DNA of 64,000 nucleotides from Plecoglossus altivelis (lineage: Eukaryota; Chordata; Actinopteri; Osmeriformes; Plecoglossidae): positions 2,527,930 to 2,591,929 of the forward strand of contig BROE01000007.1 of assembly GCA_036571765.1 (NCBI GenBank), given 5' to 3'. Every line of letters starts with the position of its first letter. Positions within the stretch are counted from its first letter, which is position 1. This document shows positions 36,401 through 46,800 of this stretch, piece after piece. The notes beneath the pieces are model-generated. The model made no database searches. It saw nothing but the letters and a program-made list of their open reading frames with translations, and was not told the origin of the DNA. The position numbers and the translations under genes are program-made.

Positions 36401-37876
36401 CTAAACGAACCTCTCTCTAACGTCTCACCCAGGCTAATCATATTACCTTGGGAACAGCGATCTCTGATACCCAACATGAGTGCTGATATCTCTACTCATG
36501 TCAATCACATGGGCTGGTTACAGAACTAATTGAACGTGACGCTCTGCCAGCTGAGTCCAGCGTTGCTGTGCCACGCAAACACAAACCAAGCTGCACAAAA
36601 CACACATCTGTGTACTGTTCACCAGTCCAGCATCGCAAGCACTGCCACTGGGACCATGGCTCTACCCTGTCTGAGCTGCCCACTTGGCTCGCTGATGAAG
36701 TGACCATTATCTGACTGCTCCACTTTGGAGTGGATATTTCTGTGTTTTATATTTCTCTCATGTCACCTCTGTCTCCTCAGACTTCATTGTGCTACCCTGT
36801 CTCACCTCTCTGGTGTTGCGGTTGAGTGCTATGCTGTCTCACCTCTCTGGTGTTGTGGTTGAGTGCTACCCTGTCTCACCTATCTTCAGGGCAGCCCTGA
36901 TCCCATTCATACTGTATCCTCCACAGCAGTGGCTGCAGCAGTCTTATGTATGCCTTCTGAGGCAGTTAATGCATGATTTGCCCATCTACCATGATTATCT
37001 CATTTTAGTATAATTATTGAGAGTACTGTTTATATGATCATAGGTTCTCAAACGATAACTATTGACCAAAGATGCCTAGAGTAATGGGAAGCACCCATCT
37101 CACATACTGTGTATCTAGTTGTTTTGTGTTTTAGGGTTAATGCGATGGAAGGCAGAATTGAAAAGCCAACACGCCCGATCTGCATTCTCATACACAAGCA
37201 AATTGATTATCAGTTTAATAATTAAATGAACAAACCACATGAGCCTATGTTTGAGGGTGCCTGCTTGTTGATGTTAAATTGCTGCGACAAAGGGCAATAG
37301 CCCGTGATAGCGTTCATTCACGCGCCACCGGGGGCGAACGGGCGAACGGCTGGTTCTTCTCATGATAGCCCGCCATAAGGGATACCATGCGCCTCGGTGT
37401 GTATGTGCGCGAATGTGTTCATGTTCAATTAGGCAGTGCCTGAAATTAAATTGTGCAGAATAAGCAAACAAACAATATGGTAATGGTGATTTACAATGTT
37501 ATTCTTATTCTGTACAATAACTTTACGTCAACATTTGAAAATAAAGCAAAAAACGTGTTTTTGAGAGCGTCATGTCAAGACCACGCGCACCCACACTAAC
37601 GTTCTAACGTAATCCCATCACGAGAAGGTGGAACATCAAGGTTATGCATTTAGAAAAGGCTGTTTGAGTGACCCATTAACGCCCACAATATACCCTTGAA
37701 CTGGACTAACTGACAATCTACAGTAGACAAGCGCGTGCCCTTTGATAACGGCCGGATTTATAAAACAAGCAAGATATTGAAATAATTGTGCTTCGATCAC
37801 ATACCTCTGCCAATACTGATAACCAGAGGCAGCTGACGCCGATAAGAAGCAAGATTTCTCGGCCAGTTACATCCAT
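20986..37876 (-). CDS. prss12: Neurotrypsin-like (PRSS12-type) secreted kringle/SRCR/trypsin protein, protease domain degenerate
   Basis: Complete 14-exon gene; exons 5' to 3' (plus coordinates): 37805-37876, 35885-35927, 26884-27126, 26615-26750, 26287-26465, 25776-25923, 25067-25245, 24657-24798, 24259-24479, 23595-23736, 22771-23028, 22520-22642, 22122-22387, 20986-21689. All phases close, giving 951 residues (human neurotrypsin is 875). Order: signal peptide (1-24), short acidic linker, kringle (about 39-119), four SRCR domains (about 120-587), trypsin-like domain (about 588-815), repetitive tail (816-951). The domain order is that of neurotrypsin, the extracellular protease that cleaves agrin. 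Catalytic His625, Asp667 and Ser767 remain. The RIIGG activation site is absent and QGDSGGP reads QGNSGGG, so activity is doubtful. Some donors are weak (GTCGGT after 26287, GTCCTC after 24657). A diverged paralogue is possible. Confidence 0.9.
22425..22503. repeat. GA microsatellite next to prss12 exon 12
   Basis: (GA)n with GAAAGAAA at its right end, within the 132-bp intron between exons 12 and 13. On the sense (minus) strand it is a CT tract about 20 bases after the donor. Confidence 0.9.
22771..26750 (-). CDS. prss12: prss12 four SRCR domains, two exons each
   Basis: SRCR1 26615-26750 + 26287-26465; SRCR2 25776-25923 + 25067-25245; SRCR3 24657-24798 + 24259-24479; SRCR4 23595-23736 + 22771-23028. 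Each first exon encodes LVGG..GRVEV..G.WGSVC..W...A.VVC.QLG and stops in phase 2. Each second exon has G.G.I.LD...C.G.E.SL..C, with the C..ED.GV.C end kept in domains 2 and 4. In domain 3 that end is degenerate (SEVVGVRC), as is the end of domain 1 (NEAGLAC). Four SRCR domains equals the human count. Introns carry CA arrays and a MITE-like element. Confidence 0.93.
23157..23403. mobile_element. hAT-type MITE in prss12 intron 10
   Basis: A 247-bp segment with inverted ends: CAGGGGTAGCGAACC at the left and the complement of GGTTAGCCACCCCTG at the right (CAGGGGTGGCTAACC). Flanks are CTCCACAC (23149-23156) and CTCTACAC (23404-23411), an 8-bp target duplication with one mismatch. No coding capacity. 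The 8-bp duplication and CAGGGG ends are hAT hallmarks. Confidence 0.75.
23742..24002. repeat. CA-rich compound microsatellite in prss12 intron
   Basis: Repeats of ACACACCGCACATTTACACA and ACACACACACCACATATATA alternate for about 260 bp, in the intron between exons 9 and 10. Confidence 0.9.
26884..27126 (-). CDS. prss12: prss12 kringle-domain exon
   Basis: One 243-nt exon encodes the kringle: GYYNGTVF, GAPCLRW, YPGRGLGEHSYCRNPD, NPWCF and WAYCDC, all hallmark stretches of the neurotrypsin kringle. Phase 1-1. Confidence 0.95.
27364..27446. repeat. (CAGG)n tetranucleotide repeat
   Basis: About 20 perfect CAGG units, in prss12 intron 2 just upstream (sense strand) of the kringle exon. Confidence 0.95.
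29392..29484. repeat. AT-rich microsatellite
   Basis: TATATATATA blocks separated by CTTTATATATATAC and ATGATGATATGATA. Confidence 0.85.
32610..34235 (+). CDS. TRIM-family E3 ubiquitin ligase (RING, B-box, coiled coil, PRY-SPRY), bloodthirsty/TRIM39-like
   Basis: One uninterrupted frame of 541 codons. RING at about 12-51 (CSICL..C.H..C..C..CPLC, i.e. C12, C15, C27, H29, C32, C35, C48, C51). A B-box1-like zinc motif follows at about 93-125 (CDVC..C..C..YC..H). B-box2 is at about 144-182 (CGLHNKLLELFC, CQMC, GHKNHH). The coiled coil spans about 182-290, and PRY-SPRY about 355-535 (DTETMHPILALS, GKFYFEVQV, EWSLGVV, GVFVHYEAGQVSFYDV, LYPYLNPC). Length and order are typical of the large teleost TRIM expansions, in which members ubiquitinate target proteins, often in antiviral signalling; the target here is unknown. 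The ATG at 32610 precedes the RING by the usual few residues. The gene is intronless in its coding part and nested antisense in prss12 intron 2. AATAAA at 34523-34528 could end the transcript. Confidence 0.95.
   Translation: MALFLSEGQFQCSICLEVFTEPVSTPCGHNFCKACIGRYWNNSCHYQCPLCAEKFHAKPELKTNTTLKEITNHFRTMMVRDRDTSTAKPGEVVCDVCTGQKVKAVKSCLECLTSYCETHLEPHQLAPALRRHKLQEPVENLENMTCGLHNKLLELFCKTEQIWVCQMCMTTGHKNHHVVKLEEECDERNSHLRKMIQERLQKVQEIKHSAELSRRNTEREMADCNSILIDLMSSLEGCQAAVTEMLEEKQKETEAQAEGFIEALQEEISELQRRATELKQPSHTNLHLLQSRPSLSPHLLSKDWSDVTIHLGLGKFKTALMDSVAQLKEATRIAISELEELTHVKEEMPDLKALQQHAVDVTLDTETMHPILALSIDRKQVNYEGTWNLIPDNPKRFQSLFAVLGIRGLCKGKFYFEVQVTDKLEWSLGVVSHSITRKNPSTVTPEDGVWALTFQVNKFVVLNPYPEHIHPRGKVEKVGVFVHYEAGQVSFYDVKNTSLIYSYSGMTFTEALYPYLNPCDNEFGPNGAPMVICPIEHKHSY
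34523..34528 (+). terminator. Poly(A) signal for the TRIM gene
   Basis: AATAAA 288 bp after the TRIM stop codon, in GCTAAATAAAATGTGGG. The only canonical hexamer close to the gene on this strand. Confidence 0.5.
34932..34981. other. Perfect 23-bp inverted repeat with 4-nt loop
   Basis: Arm 34932-34954 (starting GGAAGACAGAGAGAGCACAG) is exactly complementary to 34959-34981 (ending CTGTGCTCTCTCTGTCTTCC), with loop AGGC. Transcribed from either strand it would form a strong hairpin. It lies in prss12 intron 2, downstream of the TRIM gene. No target duplication was noticed. Confidence 0.8.
35540..35655. repeat. 20-bp minisatellite GGAGAGCAGAGAGGCAGGGA
   Basis: Six near-perfect copies head to tail, in prss12 intron 2 about 230 bp from the linker exon. 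It gives open frames in several phases that are not genes. Confidence 0.95.
35885..35927 (-). CDS. prss12: prss12 exon 2: short linker
   Basis: A 43-nt exon between acceptor CCTGTAG and donor GTAGGC, reading VVSDDSYVNEVQGS, phase 0 in and phase 1 out. It joins in frame to the kringle exon at 27126. Mammalian neurotrypsin has a much longer Pro/Ala-rich segment here. The exon is supported only by splice sites and phase, so moderate confidence. Confidence 0.6.
36785..36885. repeat. Tandem repeat, about 39-bp unit
   Basis: TGTCTCACCTCTCTGGTGTT then GCGGTTGAGTGCTACCC occurs about 2.5 times, in prss12 intron 1 (35928-37804). Nothing else was recognised in that intron. Confidence 0.75.
37805..37876 (-). 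CDS. prss12: prss12 exon 1: start codon and signal peptide
   Basis: ATG at 37876-37874 opens 24 codons, MDVTGREILLLIGVSCLWLS then VLAE, ending in phase 0 at donor GTATGT. The Leu/Ile/Val core with a small-residue end fits a secretion signal. It is too short for the ORF track and far from the next exon. It is linked here by strand, phase and the need of the kringle gene for a signal exon. Confidence 0.75.
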
Positions 37877-40529
37877 CTTGCCCGATATGTCAGTGTCATA
37901 GCCTAAAAACCCACCACACCTTTCCCATTTCTGTCACAATTTCCCAATGAAGTGAACCGTTCTCTTGCCAGCCTGGGAACAGTTGGCGTACAAAGGGGCG
38001 TTTAAAGCGCAGAAAATACGCACAGCACACGCGCACAAACTCCTGCCCCCCTCTCTCACACACATACTGAATATAGGCTACACACACACATGACCATGTG
38101 ACAGACCCACTTTAGGCGACCAAGCCATATATTCACGCAAGGACTATAAGACTTTTCAAAGGAAAATATACCATTCACTCTATTTAGCTAGTAAAACATC
38201 TGGCTTCTGACATCCTCTATATGCCTGTATAACATAATACAGCCTCTCTATGTTAGAGAAAAGACCCTTATTTTTTGAAATGAAGCCAATTTGCTAGCCA
38301 AGCTAAGACTGCGCTAGACTGAGCTACCCCAAGCCTAAAACACACAGGCAAACTGAGTGGTGGCTTATGCTAGTGTATACCTCTTTTGCATAATATTGTA
38401 GAAAAATCATTTGAAACACGATTAAACGGCCATACAGCCGTCCAATTGGTTACGCTCATTTTTTATTTGATATTTGCCTCTTCACCTTTGTTCCATAATT
38501 GGTTAGTGAACAACCTAAGACGTAATTGGCGGAACAGCACGTGTTAAAACATTCATTGACGTCGAAAGACGATCTTTAAAATGACCGCTGTCGGCGTCCC
38601 TCATACCTGCGCGAGACAGATACAGCAGTTCGCCAGTAGTCGCACACACTCCAATGCACGTAGGCTGTGACCATTGTGCATATGAGACTATCAGTCACTT
38701 CATGAATCATTTTGCGTTTGTTTTTAGTGTAGGCTACGCCTTATTCAGACGGATCAATTAACCAATTGATAAATGCATACACACAAGTCGCGTTGGTAAC
38801 TTTAAACGCACAATTAGGACAACTTTATGAAGCTTTAAACCCAGAAGTCCCATCTGGTAAAGGACATATTTAACGAATCTAGAAACGAGAAAAGAAGATA
38901 CCTGACAGTCGCCTTTCCCCCCCAGCAATCAGCAAAGTATACCTGTGTGTGTTTTCAGGCTGAGTAATGGAGACATGCTAGTTGTTTCAGTTTGATGTGT
39001 AAGTGGGTTGTGTCTCCTCACAGTATGTGTTCCTACATTGGGTTTCAATTTGCGATTTTTAGGCCAGGAGATGTCAGGAGTGTGTGTACTATAAATGCCT
39101 GGCTATTCAAGTTAGTTGGAAACTATCACTGGAGCATAGACAAAGACACTGTGCAGTGGATAGTCCCTGAAGTCTGTGTGAGGGAGATTGTGAACAAGAG
39201 TCTCTACAAAAATATATATAGTAAATTCACAAGCCTACGGGCAAGATATTAATTATTAAATTAGTTACCAAGTTTAATTAATTTCTTCTCCCTTGCCTTT
39301 GATGTCAGTGTTCACAGTTAATAGTTTATCTTTAACCTAAATCTATGTACTGCCCCCCCCATTACCTTCCCCTCTCCCCTCCTGATAACACCAGGCCTGC
39401 TGTCTCCGCTTCCTGACTCAGACAGAAGTAAAAGAAAGGAGAAAAACAGACTCTTAAACCATGTGCTGTTGCATTGCACAGAAGACAGTCCCACAACTAA
39501 TCTTCACCGCCCGTGCTCATCCCCCACCCGCCACCCCGCTCGCCACCCCACCCGCCACCCCACAAACCAGCCCCACATGCCCGCCGTGTTTCCCCCATCC
39601 ACACTGTATCTTGTTTAGATCAGCAAGCAGCATGACTACACAAGGGCACCATGATGATTTTACAAATGTCCGGTTGTCATGGCAACAGAGGCACTTAAAA
39701 CGGCGTGAGTAGTTGACAGGGCTTTGTCCAAGCTCTATTGTTCCTTTGAAAAGCTACCACAAGACCACAAACAAATATTCTGTAAAATTAGGATAAATTT
39801 GATGAGTATAATTCCAATACAGAGAATGAATCAGTATTAGCCACTTGGGAGCAAGCCTCTGTAAAATCCTGGATCACTGAGAAATGGAAAGCTTTGAAGA
39901 TTAACTCAACTCAGGAGCAGTATGTTCATGTGCCAAACATAGAAATGCGTGCGCGCACACACACACACATGTGCGTGCGCGCACATACACACACACGCAC
40001 GCACACTCTGTCCCTGTGTGTCTACATCCTCATCTGTGTGTCTCAGTTTTACCCAGAAGCAGTCCTTACAATCCCATTATCTCCCCCCCCCCTTTCCGTT
40101 CTCCAAACTGTCACATAGAGAGGAGCCAATCACCTCTGCAGAAACCGTTGGTATGGAAACAGATCAGTGGAGCTCCAAATCTCCGCTTTGAGAACCTATT
40201 AATGGTTGCAGCCATCTCATAAAATTCCCTCAACAGCAGGAACATGACTAACCTCGAACCATTTGCATCATAAAACAAAGAAGACATCAAAAGAGTATTT
40301 TCCTCTACATATCATCCTAGTGGGAGCTAAGTAGCTTAAAAATGTCCCTGAAAGGATGTCTACAGTATGAATATTAGTCCTTGTAGTGCATGAAGATCCA
40401 AATGTGAAAATGTTTCTGTAAATCAGACAAATGAATTCCCTTTTTATAAGTTATCGAATGGAATCATTTTCATAAGAAAAGTTACATCTGTGCATGCTAG
40501 AAAGTGTCAGTAATATTTTAAAGTGTATC
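37877..40529. other. Intergenic, upstream of the prss12-type gene; no gene seen
   Basis: The prss12 promoter should lie just above 37876 on the minus strand, but no TATA box or other site could be assigned with confidence. Short frames here lack recognisable similarity. A GT/CA tract is at about 39954-40010. Confidence 0.5.
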
Positions 40530-41640
40530 TACAGTTGAGCCAGGAAATACTTGTACAGCGACAGTTTTCATAATTCTCGCTCTGAATGCCAAACGCAACG
40601 GATTTAAAATGAAACAACTGAAACGCAACTGACCTGCAAACTTCAGCTTCAATTCAATGGATTGAACACATATTGTGTGAAACATTTAGGAATAAAAACC
40701 ATTTTTACTCACAGTCCCTTCATTTTAGGGGCTCAAATATAATTTGAGCATCTATATTGTAAATATTTGTTTTACTTTGTTGACAATCCTTTGCATACAA
40801 TGACTGAAGTCTGGGACCCATGGACTTCAAAAACCTCTGGGTAAATCATTCTTGTACAGGTTGATCCTGGTTTTAACTGTCCAAAGAATGTTGTTTCAGA
40901 ACAGTGCAGACTTTTCTAGACAATTAAATTGAAAACCATAAAGCCTAATTAAATGTAATCCGGTTTTGCTGTTCATGAGGTTTCATGAGTAGTTTGCACC
41001 TTGTGGTGAACCCTCTGGATTTCCTCTTGTGTAATTGTCTCTCTGTTAGACTTGGATAATGATAAGCCTTTTGCAGCGTTTTCTTCCCTTGACTGGATGC
41101 TGTGAAGGAGTTCTTCACAATGGAAAGAATCCTGCAATCATCCACCACTATTGTCTTCCTTGTGTTGCTATGCTCACCAGTGCGTTTTTACCTTAGAATG
41201 GACCGAACTGCTGATTTGGCTATGCAATGTTCCTGCTACCTCTGATGGATTTTATTATTATTATTTTTACATCCTAATAATCACCAGCGTAACTTGTATT
41301 GAAAGCTGTTTCGACCCCATGTTGAGGGTCTATGTGCCAGATTCCAAATCTAAATTCCACACCTGGAATCACCTCCAGACATTTTACCTGTATAATTGAT
41401 GAAGACATAGCAAGGACCAGCCCACACCTGTCCATTAAACAGCTTTTGAGTCAGTTGTCCAATTTGTACTGTAATTCTCAAACCCTCCCTCCCGTTTGAA
41501 TGTACATACCCTTAAATGAAGCTGAGAGACGGCACTCTAAGCTTATGGTTAGACTGTAACTTGAATATGTTGTGAAATGTAAACTGAGCGAGTACATAAA
41601 CTAAGTGACGAAGGCAATGGTAAAGTGCAGACATATCCTG
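40530..41640 (-). mobile_element. Decayed Tc1/mariner-like element
   Basis: The left end at a TA (40530-40531) reads CAGTTGAGCCAGGAAATACT, resembling the CAGTTAGGTCCAGAAATATT end of common fish Tc1 elements. On the minus strand 41148-40945 encodes a Tc1 transposase N-terminal remnant: VDDCRILSIVKN, then RGFTTRCK. Sequence near 41410-41570 (CACCTGTCCATTAAACAGC, AATGAAGCTGAGAGACGGCA) also resembles Tc1 flanks. The right end is not clear. Stops and frameshifts show it is inactive. Confidence 0.7.
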
Positions 41641-41944
41641 CATTTCAATAATGCATAATAATAACAATTTCAATAATAATTTTTCTTTATGTTGAGAAAA
41701 TCAGTATATATGTGGAAGGTCTCCTTATGATGATATCGTTGTTGGTGTCGCTGTTCCACTCTTGGCACCGACTCTTTCTTGGCACTTACCCTTGTAATAC
41801 TAGTAGGATTGTTGCATATATTAGACTGTTTCTCCAAAAAAGTGATAATGAAAAAACATTTAAAAAACAAATTGACGCCTTGTTTAATTTAGCCATTCCA
41901 GAGCCTGTGTAATTGTATTAAACTAAGATTTTATGGTATGGAGC

Positions 41945-42165
41945 TTATGAGCCTGGATCACATGGTACTAACCCAGGATCTCTTAGTATTGGATCACATG
42001 GTACTAACCCAGGATCTCTTAGTATTGGATAAAATGGTACTAACCCAGGATCTCTTAGTATTGGATAATATGGTACTAACCCAGGATCTCTTAGTATTGG
42101 ATCACATGGTACTAACCCAGGATCTCTTAGTATTGGATAATATGGTACTAACCTAGGATCTCATT
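41945..42165. repeat. 36-bp minisatellite
   Basis: Six copies of a unit containing ATGGTACTAACCCAGGATCT and CTTAGTATTGGATCAC. The unit length is a multiple of three, so one frame stays open and encodes a 12-residue repeat; this is a composition artefact. Confidence 0.95.
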
Positions 42166-42617
42166 GAACTGGATCCTATGGTCTTAATGATCTTATGGTC
42201 TTAATGGTACCAATCTGGGACTGAATGTCGCTAATGAATTTAATGGTATTAACCTAGAATCTTTCTGGAACTTCACCCTGTTCAATGTCCTGTAGATGAT
42301 GTCCTAAACCCAACTCTAAAAGATGATCTGATTATCTGTAATGGTCCAAAAATGCCTCAATACACGTAGCTGTAGCAGTTGGGACACATGGAAGGTCACC
42401 TTGTTAGTTTTGGGAATGTTATGTCCTGCTTTGAGGCCATCACTGCTGGAGCTGTCCTCCTGATAATGTGTCACCTTCTGCAAATATACCACAGACGTTC
42501 GATGACGTCTAGGTAACATGGCTATGGACACATGTTTACACCAAACAAAGATCACAGTGCTTACTGAACACTTGTCTCCTGTCTCAGAAGGCTTTGGGAG
42601 AGACTCAGATGACGGGA

Positions 42618-42755
42618 GACAGAGGGAGGGAGGCAGAGTCAGGCTGAGGGAGGGAGGGAGGCAGAGTCAGGCTGAGGGAGGGAGGAGGGAGGCAGAGTCA
42701 GGCTGAGGGAGGGAGGGGGGAGGCAGAGTCAGGCTGAGGGAGGGAGGGAGTGTAG
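42618..42755. repeat. Minisatellite, about 32-bp unit
   Basis: GGGAGGCAGAGTCAGGCTGA followed by GGGAGGGAG repeats four to five times with small length differences. A GT microsatellite follows at 42855-42891. Confidence 0.85.
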
Positions 42756-42852
42756 CACTCCCCTGGGCCCAAACAGCAGCAGATCGCTCATCATGTTTCC
42801 TGCTGCCGGCTGCGTTCACAGATAACGTCCACAGCAGGCAGTATCTATGAAG

Positions 42853-42894
<42 letters not shown>

Positions 42895-43499
42895 TGATGT
42901 GTGTATGTGTCAGAAGATGCTCATAACAAAACACTACTGGCATGCCCCACCACCACCATATGAACCCACTATCATGAGGTGTGGGTATGGAGGGATTATT
43001 TCACACTCCTTTATTATTGAGGATATTTGTGGATGTTTGCTTGAATTAGAATATGTGCACGTTGATTCCAAATAAAAAGCGTCTTCCGATATTAAATTAG
43101 CAGCTAAACTCACATACAGTTGGTTAGCCTATACTGCGCCCTTGTGTTCAAACGTTGAAAGTGCAAGAAATTGAATGTGGAGACGTGGTTCGCACAGACA
43201 CAGTCCTGGCTGAGCTGATATTAATAAGAATACGTTTCCCTTCTCGTGTTTGGTTTTAAATCTGTCTTTTTTTAACCGAAGCGTTTGTTGGTTGAGGGGA
43301 ATGTATTTTTTAAATACAGATTATCTCATCACAACACGTTTCTCTCATAACGAGAGGAATTTCATCGTTAAACGTCTTAACGCAGTCTGAAATTCGACCC
43401 TTTTAAGTCAACGTCATTCACAGCAAATGATCAGTGGCTCTATTTTTTGAATGACGGATACGTCGACCAGTAGGCACAGAGATAACGTAACTATGGCGG

Positions 43500-43614
43500 T
43501 AGTACATGTACAGCTGATTTGCAACCCGCTGTAGGAGGAGTGGGGAAGAAGAAAATGTCGGTGGCTCCACCACGGACCGTTCTAGGATCAGTGCCCTTTT
43601 AGGCAAAAACAGAA
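43500..43614 (+). other. Possible 5' noncoding exon / promoter zone of the AP-2-like gene
   Basis: AACAGAACG|GTGAGTTGG at 43605-43622 is a consensus donor, and TTTCCTCCAAGCCTAG at 44345-44360 is an acceptor-like site just before the ATG at 44370. A noncoding first exon upstream with a leader intron is therefore plausible. The exon start is unknown and no core promoter motif was identified. Confidence 0.35.
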
Positions 43615-44369
43615 CGGTGAGTTGGAAAGCCGTCACTACTTGCGTTGGTTTGGTTAGTGGAGAAATTCGGAACAACCGGTCATGGGTCTATATTACTGTT
43701 TATTGGTTATAATAGTTCGGTCGTACCAAACATTCTATCTACCCTACTGCGGCCTAGCAGCCATTTTCAGACTAAGTCACGAAATGTGACCTATTTAGCC
43801 AGTTTGCACAAAGCACCGAAATAGACATATAATTTCAAAAGTCCACAAAGAATTTGAGACTGAACTCCATTATGTTTGATGTGTGACCTAATTCGCATCT
43901 GTGGTTAAAAACAAAATAACAAAACATTTTTGTGGTGAGAAGCCTACGTTGCGCGCTTGGCTCAAGCAAACTAGATGCGCTGCCGTAGGTACTTACAATT
44001 TACGGTGATTAGAGTGTGACGTCGTCGGCAACACATCCAGACTTTTCCAGGAGTCTTTCCCCCTGGCAACCAGACAGAGAGCCTAATGCTTTATGACGGA
44101 CTGTTCTTGATAATTCATTCACCTGTAAATAGTTTGTGAAATGATGCCTTCTTTTCTGTCAACAGATTTAAATCCATAAGGACAAAAAAGTAATGGCTTA
44201 GTAAAACCATGAAAGACGGCAAAAAACAAAAGTAAACATCCAGCATCTCTACCCAGCCGTGAACTTATTATAAATTTAAAGCATATGTATATTTTGTAGT
44301 GCTGAATAAGTAAGAGAAACTTGCCATCTAGCAGTGAAGTTATCTTTCCTCCAAGCCTAGTCAAAGGAA

Positions 44370-45938
44370 ATGGACACGTCTCCCAGTGTTGTGGGCCTGG
44401 ACGCCCAGGGGAACATGGTGTTCACCGTGGTCAAGCCAGTCATGGGGATCTTCCAGGTATCAGCAGAGCAAACCAATAGTGTCGGTCAGATGGGTGACGG
44501 GTTGCAAGGTTTGTCTGGCACCCCTATGACAATTGTGGAGGGCCCAGGACAGCAAGCTGGAGTGGTAGTCAATCAAACCCAGATCCAGGCAGCGGACCTA
44601 GCTGGGAATGTGGTTCACTCTCAGGAGCAGACTCTCACCCACAGCCTGGTGCCTCACATGCCTTTTGCTGAGGTGTCATCTCTCCTGGATCCCAACATGA
44701 AGGGCTCCAAGGCTCGTAAGTACTCAGACCCAGCCAGGGAAAGATCATGGGAAACTGTCAGTCAGAAATGCCCTGCATTTTACTAATCCATTTTAAGACA
44801 GATTAAGCAGTACGCTATAAAACAGAGAAGTGCTAAAAAAAATAGGATAATTGGTTGGACAGGCAAATATTTAAATAAACGTATTGGCGGCTCATTAAAC
44901 TAGATGAGATTGGAAGGTGTGCGGTTGAGTGTGTAGTCCAACCGCATCCCCCTCCATCATCTCCCTGGTTGTAGGGAAGTACCTGATCTCTTTCGAGGAG
45001 ATCCAGCGGCGCCTGCAGCCCCCAGAGAGGATGTCTCTGCGCTCGCTAGCAGCCTACACCAGGGTGAGCCGAGGGCCGGCTAGCAAGAAGACTCTACTGG
45101 AGTCCCTGAACATCCTGGGACTGAGTCCCAGCACCACCACTGCAGTCTCCTCGTCCTTCTCCAAGCTTACAGAGGGTAGGGCTGTGTGAGTGTGTCTGTG
45201 TGTGAGATAGTGTGTGCGTGAGTGTGATGTCTAGTCTCCTCACATGGAATGGCTGTGTTTTTCAGGTGACACCAGGGCACTATGTCATGACATGAAAGAC
45301 TTCTCGCATGACTACATCGACTTTGGCAAAATGGCCAAACAGCTCATACCTGAGACCAACACAGTCCAGCACTGGTCCAAGATCATTGAAACCAAGTAAG
45401 TTTGCTGCTGTTGTTGCCACTTGTGCTGCCAGCCTGTCCCTATTCATCATGTTCTTCCACTGGTGTTTGTAGGAGCCACCTGGAGGACATGAGGAAGTGC
45501 TTCCGTGACCCGGTGAACAGCGGTGCGTTTGACAACGTCACCCACGGCCTGGGCCTAGGAATGATTGACATCGCCCTTGACATGATCGCCACTGTGATCG
45601 ACCGTCAGATCCGCATCCTGTCAGGCGCTGCGGCCTCCGACCCTGTCGACTCCGGCCCACCAATGAGACGCATCCGCCGCCGTCACCGCAAGCCTCGCTT
45701 CGCTGACGATGTGAAGCCCCAGAGGGCTGCCCGAGGGGTGAAAGGACAGGGGAAGGGTGTGGGCAAGGGGAAGGGGCAGGGCAGAGGCAGGAAGAAGGCC
45801 CGGCCGGAGGGAGAAGCCCCTGTTACCATGGAGAACCAGCAGCAGCAGAGCGAGGATGTGCAGAGTAGTGTCCTCACCCTGGTTTCTGTTGGGTATGAGA
45901 CCATTTCCAGTGGCCTCGCCACCCGAGGAGCAGTGTGA
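44370..45938 (+). CDS. Divergent AP-2-like transcription-factor-family protein with basic tail
   Basis: Four exons: 44370-44715, 44975-45175, 45266-45395, 45473-45938; phases close for 380 residues. Exons 2-4 (about 116-270) follow the AP-2 DNA-binding/helix-span-helix pattern. KYLISFEEIQRRLQPPERMS parallels [33 protein letters not shown] parallels LVEGEAVHLARDF; FDNVTHGLGLG parallels FNLISHGFGSP. Exon 1 (1-115) is Gln/Val/Thr-rich without the PPxY activation motif of AP-2. After about 275 comes RRIRRRHRKPR and a Gly/Lys/Arg-rich stretch (VKGQGKGVGKGKGQGRGRKK), then a Gln run. It is probably nuclear. The family call rests on remembered AP-2 sequence; orthologue name unknown. Confidence 0.75.
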
Positions 45939-46355
45939 GGGCGTCCTGACCCAGATGAACCACGCACTATGTGGAGGTACAGAACTTTAGGATTTGCGAA
46001 ACTGCTCAGGTCTGCCCCATGGAAAGGGCTGGAGAGGACATTCACACGGAGCGATCATGATGCCCACTCCTTTAGTTTTTTTGTACTTAGTTTTGTTTTA
46101 ATGATAGCAGAAGCTTGCTTAAGATTGAAAACTGCTTGTAACGGCCCCAGCAACACTGGGTGGAGGAAGAGACCGAAACAGAAATACATTTCTATGTTTG
46201 ATCCCAAAAACAATGCATTCACGTGCAAATATCAGTTCTCCAAGGCTTTCAGTTGGTCTCCTCTTACTGTGTTTTGCCTTGAGAAGCAGATCACATTCTG
46301 TCAATAACCAGCGAGAGTATGTTTATAATTTAACCAGGAGTGCTAAAATGCTTGT

Positions 46356-46361
46356 ATTAAA
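46356..46361 (+). terminator. Possible variant poly(A) signal (ATTAAA), AP-2-like gene
   Basis: ATTAAA lies 418 bp after the stop and is followed by T/G-rich sequence (TTTGTATTTTTGTTTTGTC). No AATAAA was noticed nearer. Low confidence. Confidence 0.35.
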
Positions 46362-46762
46362 TTTCTTAACTAAACTCTGTATTTGTATTTTTGTTTTGTC
46401 TCACACAGTTATCATACAGGCCTGAAGGTGATCAGGACCTTGTCAGTTCCGCCATGTATAATCGAATCCAATCAGGTGGTCTGCAAACGTTTTGACAGAT
46501 TCAAGTTGGGAATTTGATGCAAAATGGCCAGATGTCATTGCATTCTTCATTACGGATAAATGGCTTTGACAACTTGGTTGTACAGAGAAAACAGACATAG
46601 GAGAAGTGAAGTATAGGAAAGCTTATGGCAGATGGCTGTTGATCTAGGTGTCCAGCCAATATTTTGGGTTGACAAAACTGGCTCCACCAATATTTTAGTG
46701 AACTCCTTTGTGCTGCTATTTGGATCGACTCCAGCAGCCAGGACAACAGTACGACAGTACGA

Positions 46763-46800
46763 CAACAGTACCATCGGGAGAATTCCCGATGGTACTGTTG
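46763..46800. other. Perfect 16-bp inverted repeat, 6-nt loop
   Basis: CAACAGTACCATCGGG (46763-46778), loop AGAATT, CCCGATGGTACTGTTG (46785-46800). It is preceded by ACAGTACGACAGTACGACAA repeats and followed by three GATGACAT units, so it sits inside a short repetitive patch. Confidence 0.8.

Noticed and set aside
41938..42156. 72-codon frame with 12-residue repeats
   Set aside because: It is the open phase of a 36-bp minisatellite with no flanking coding support.
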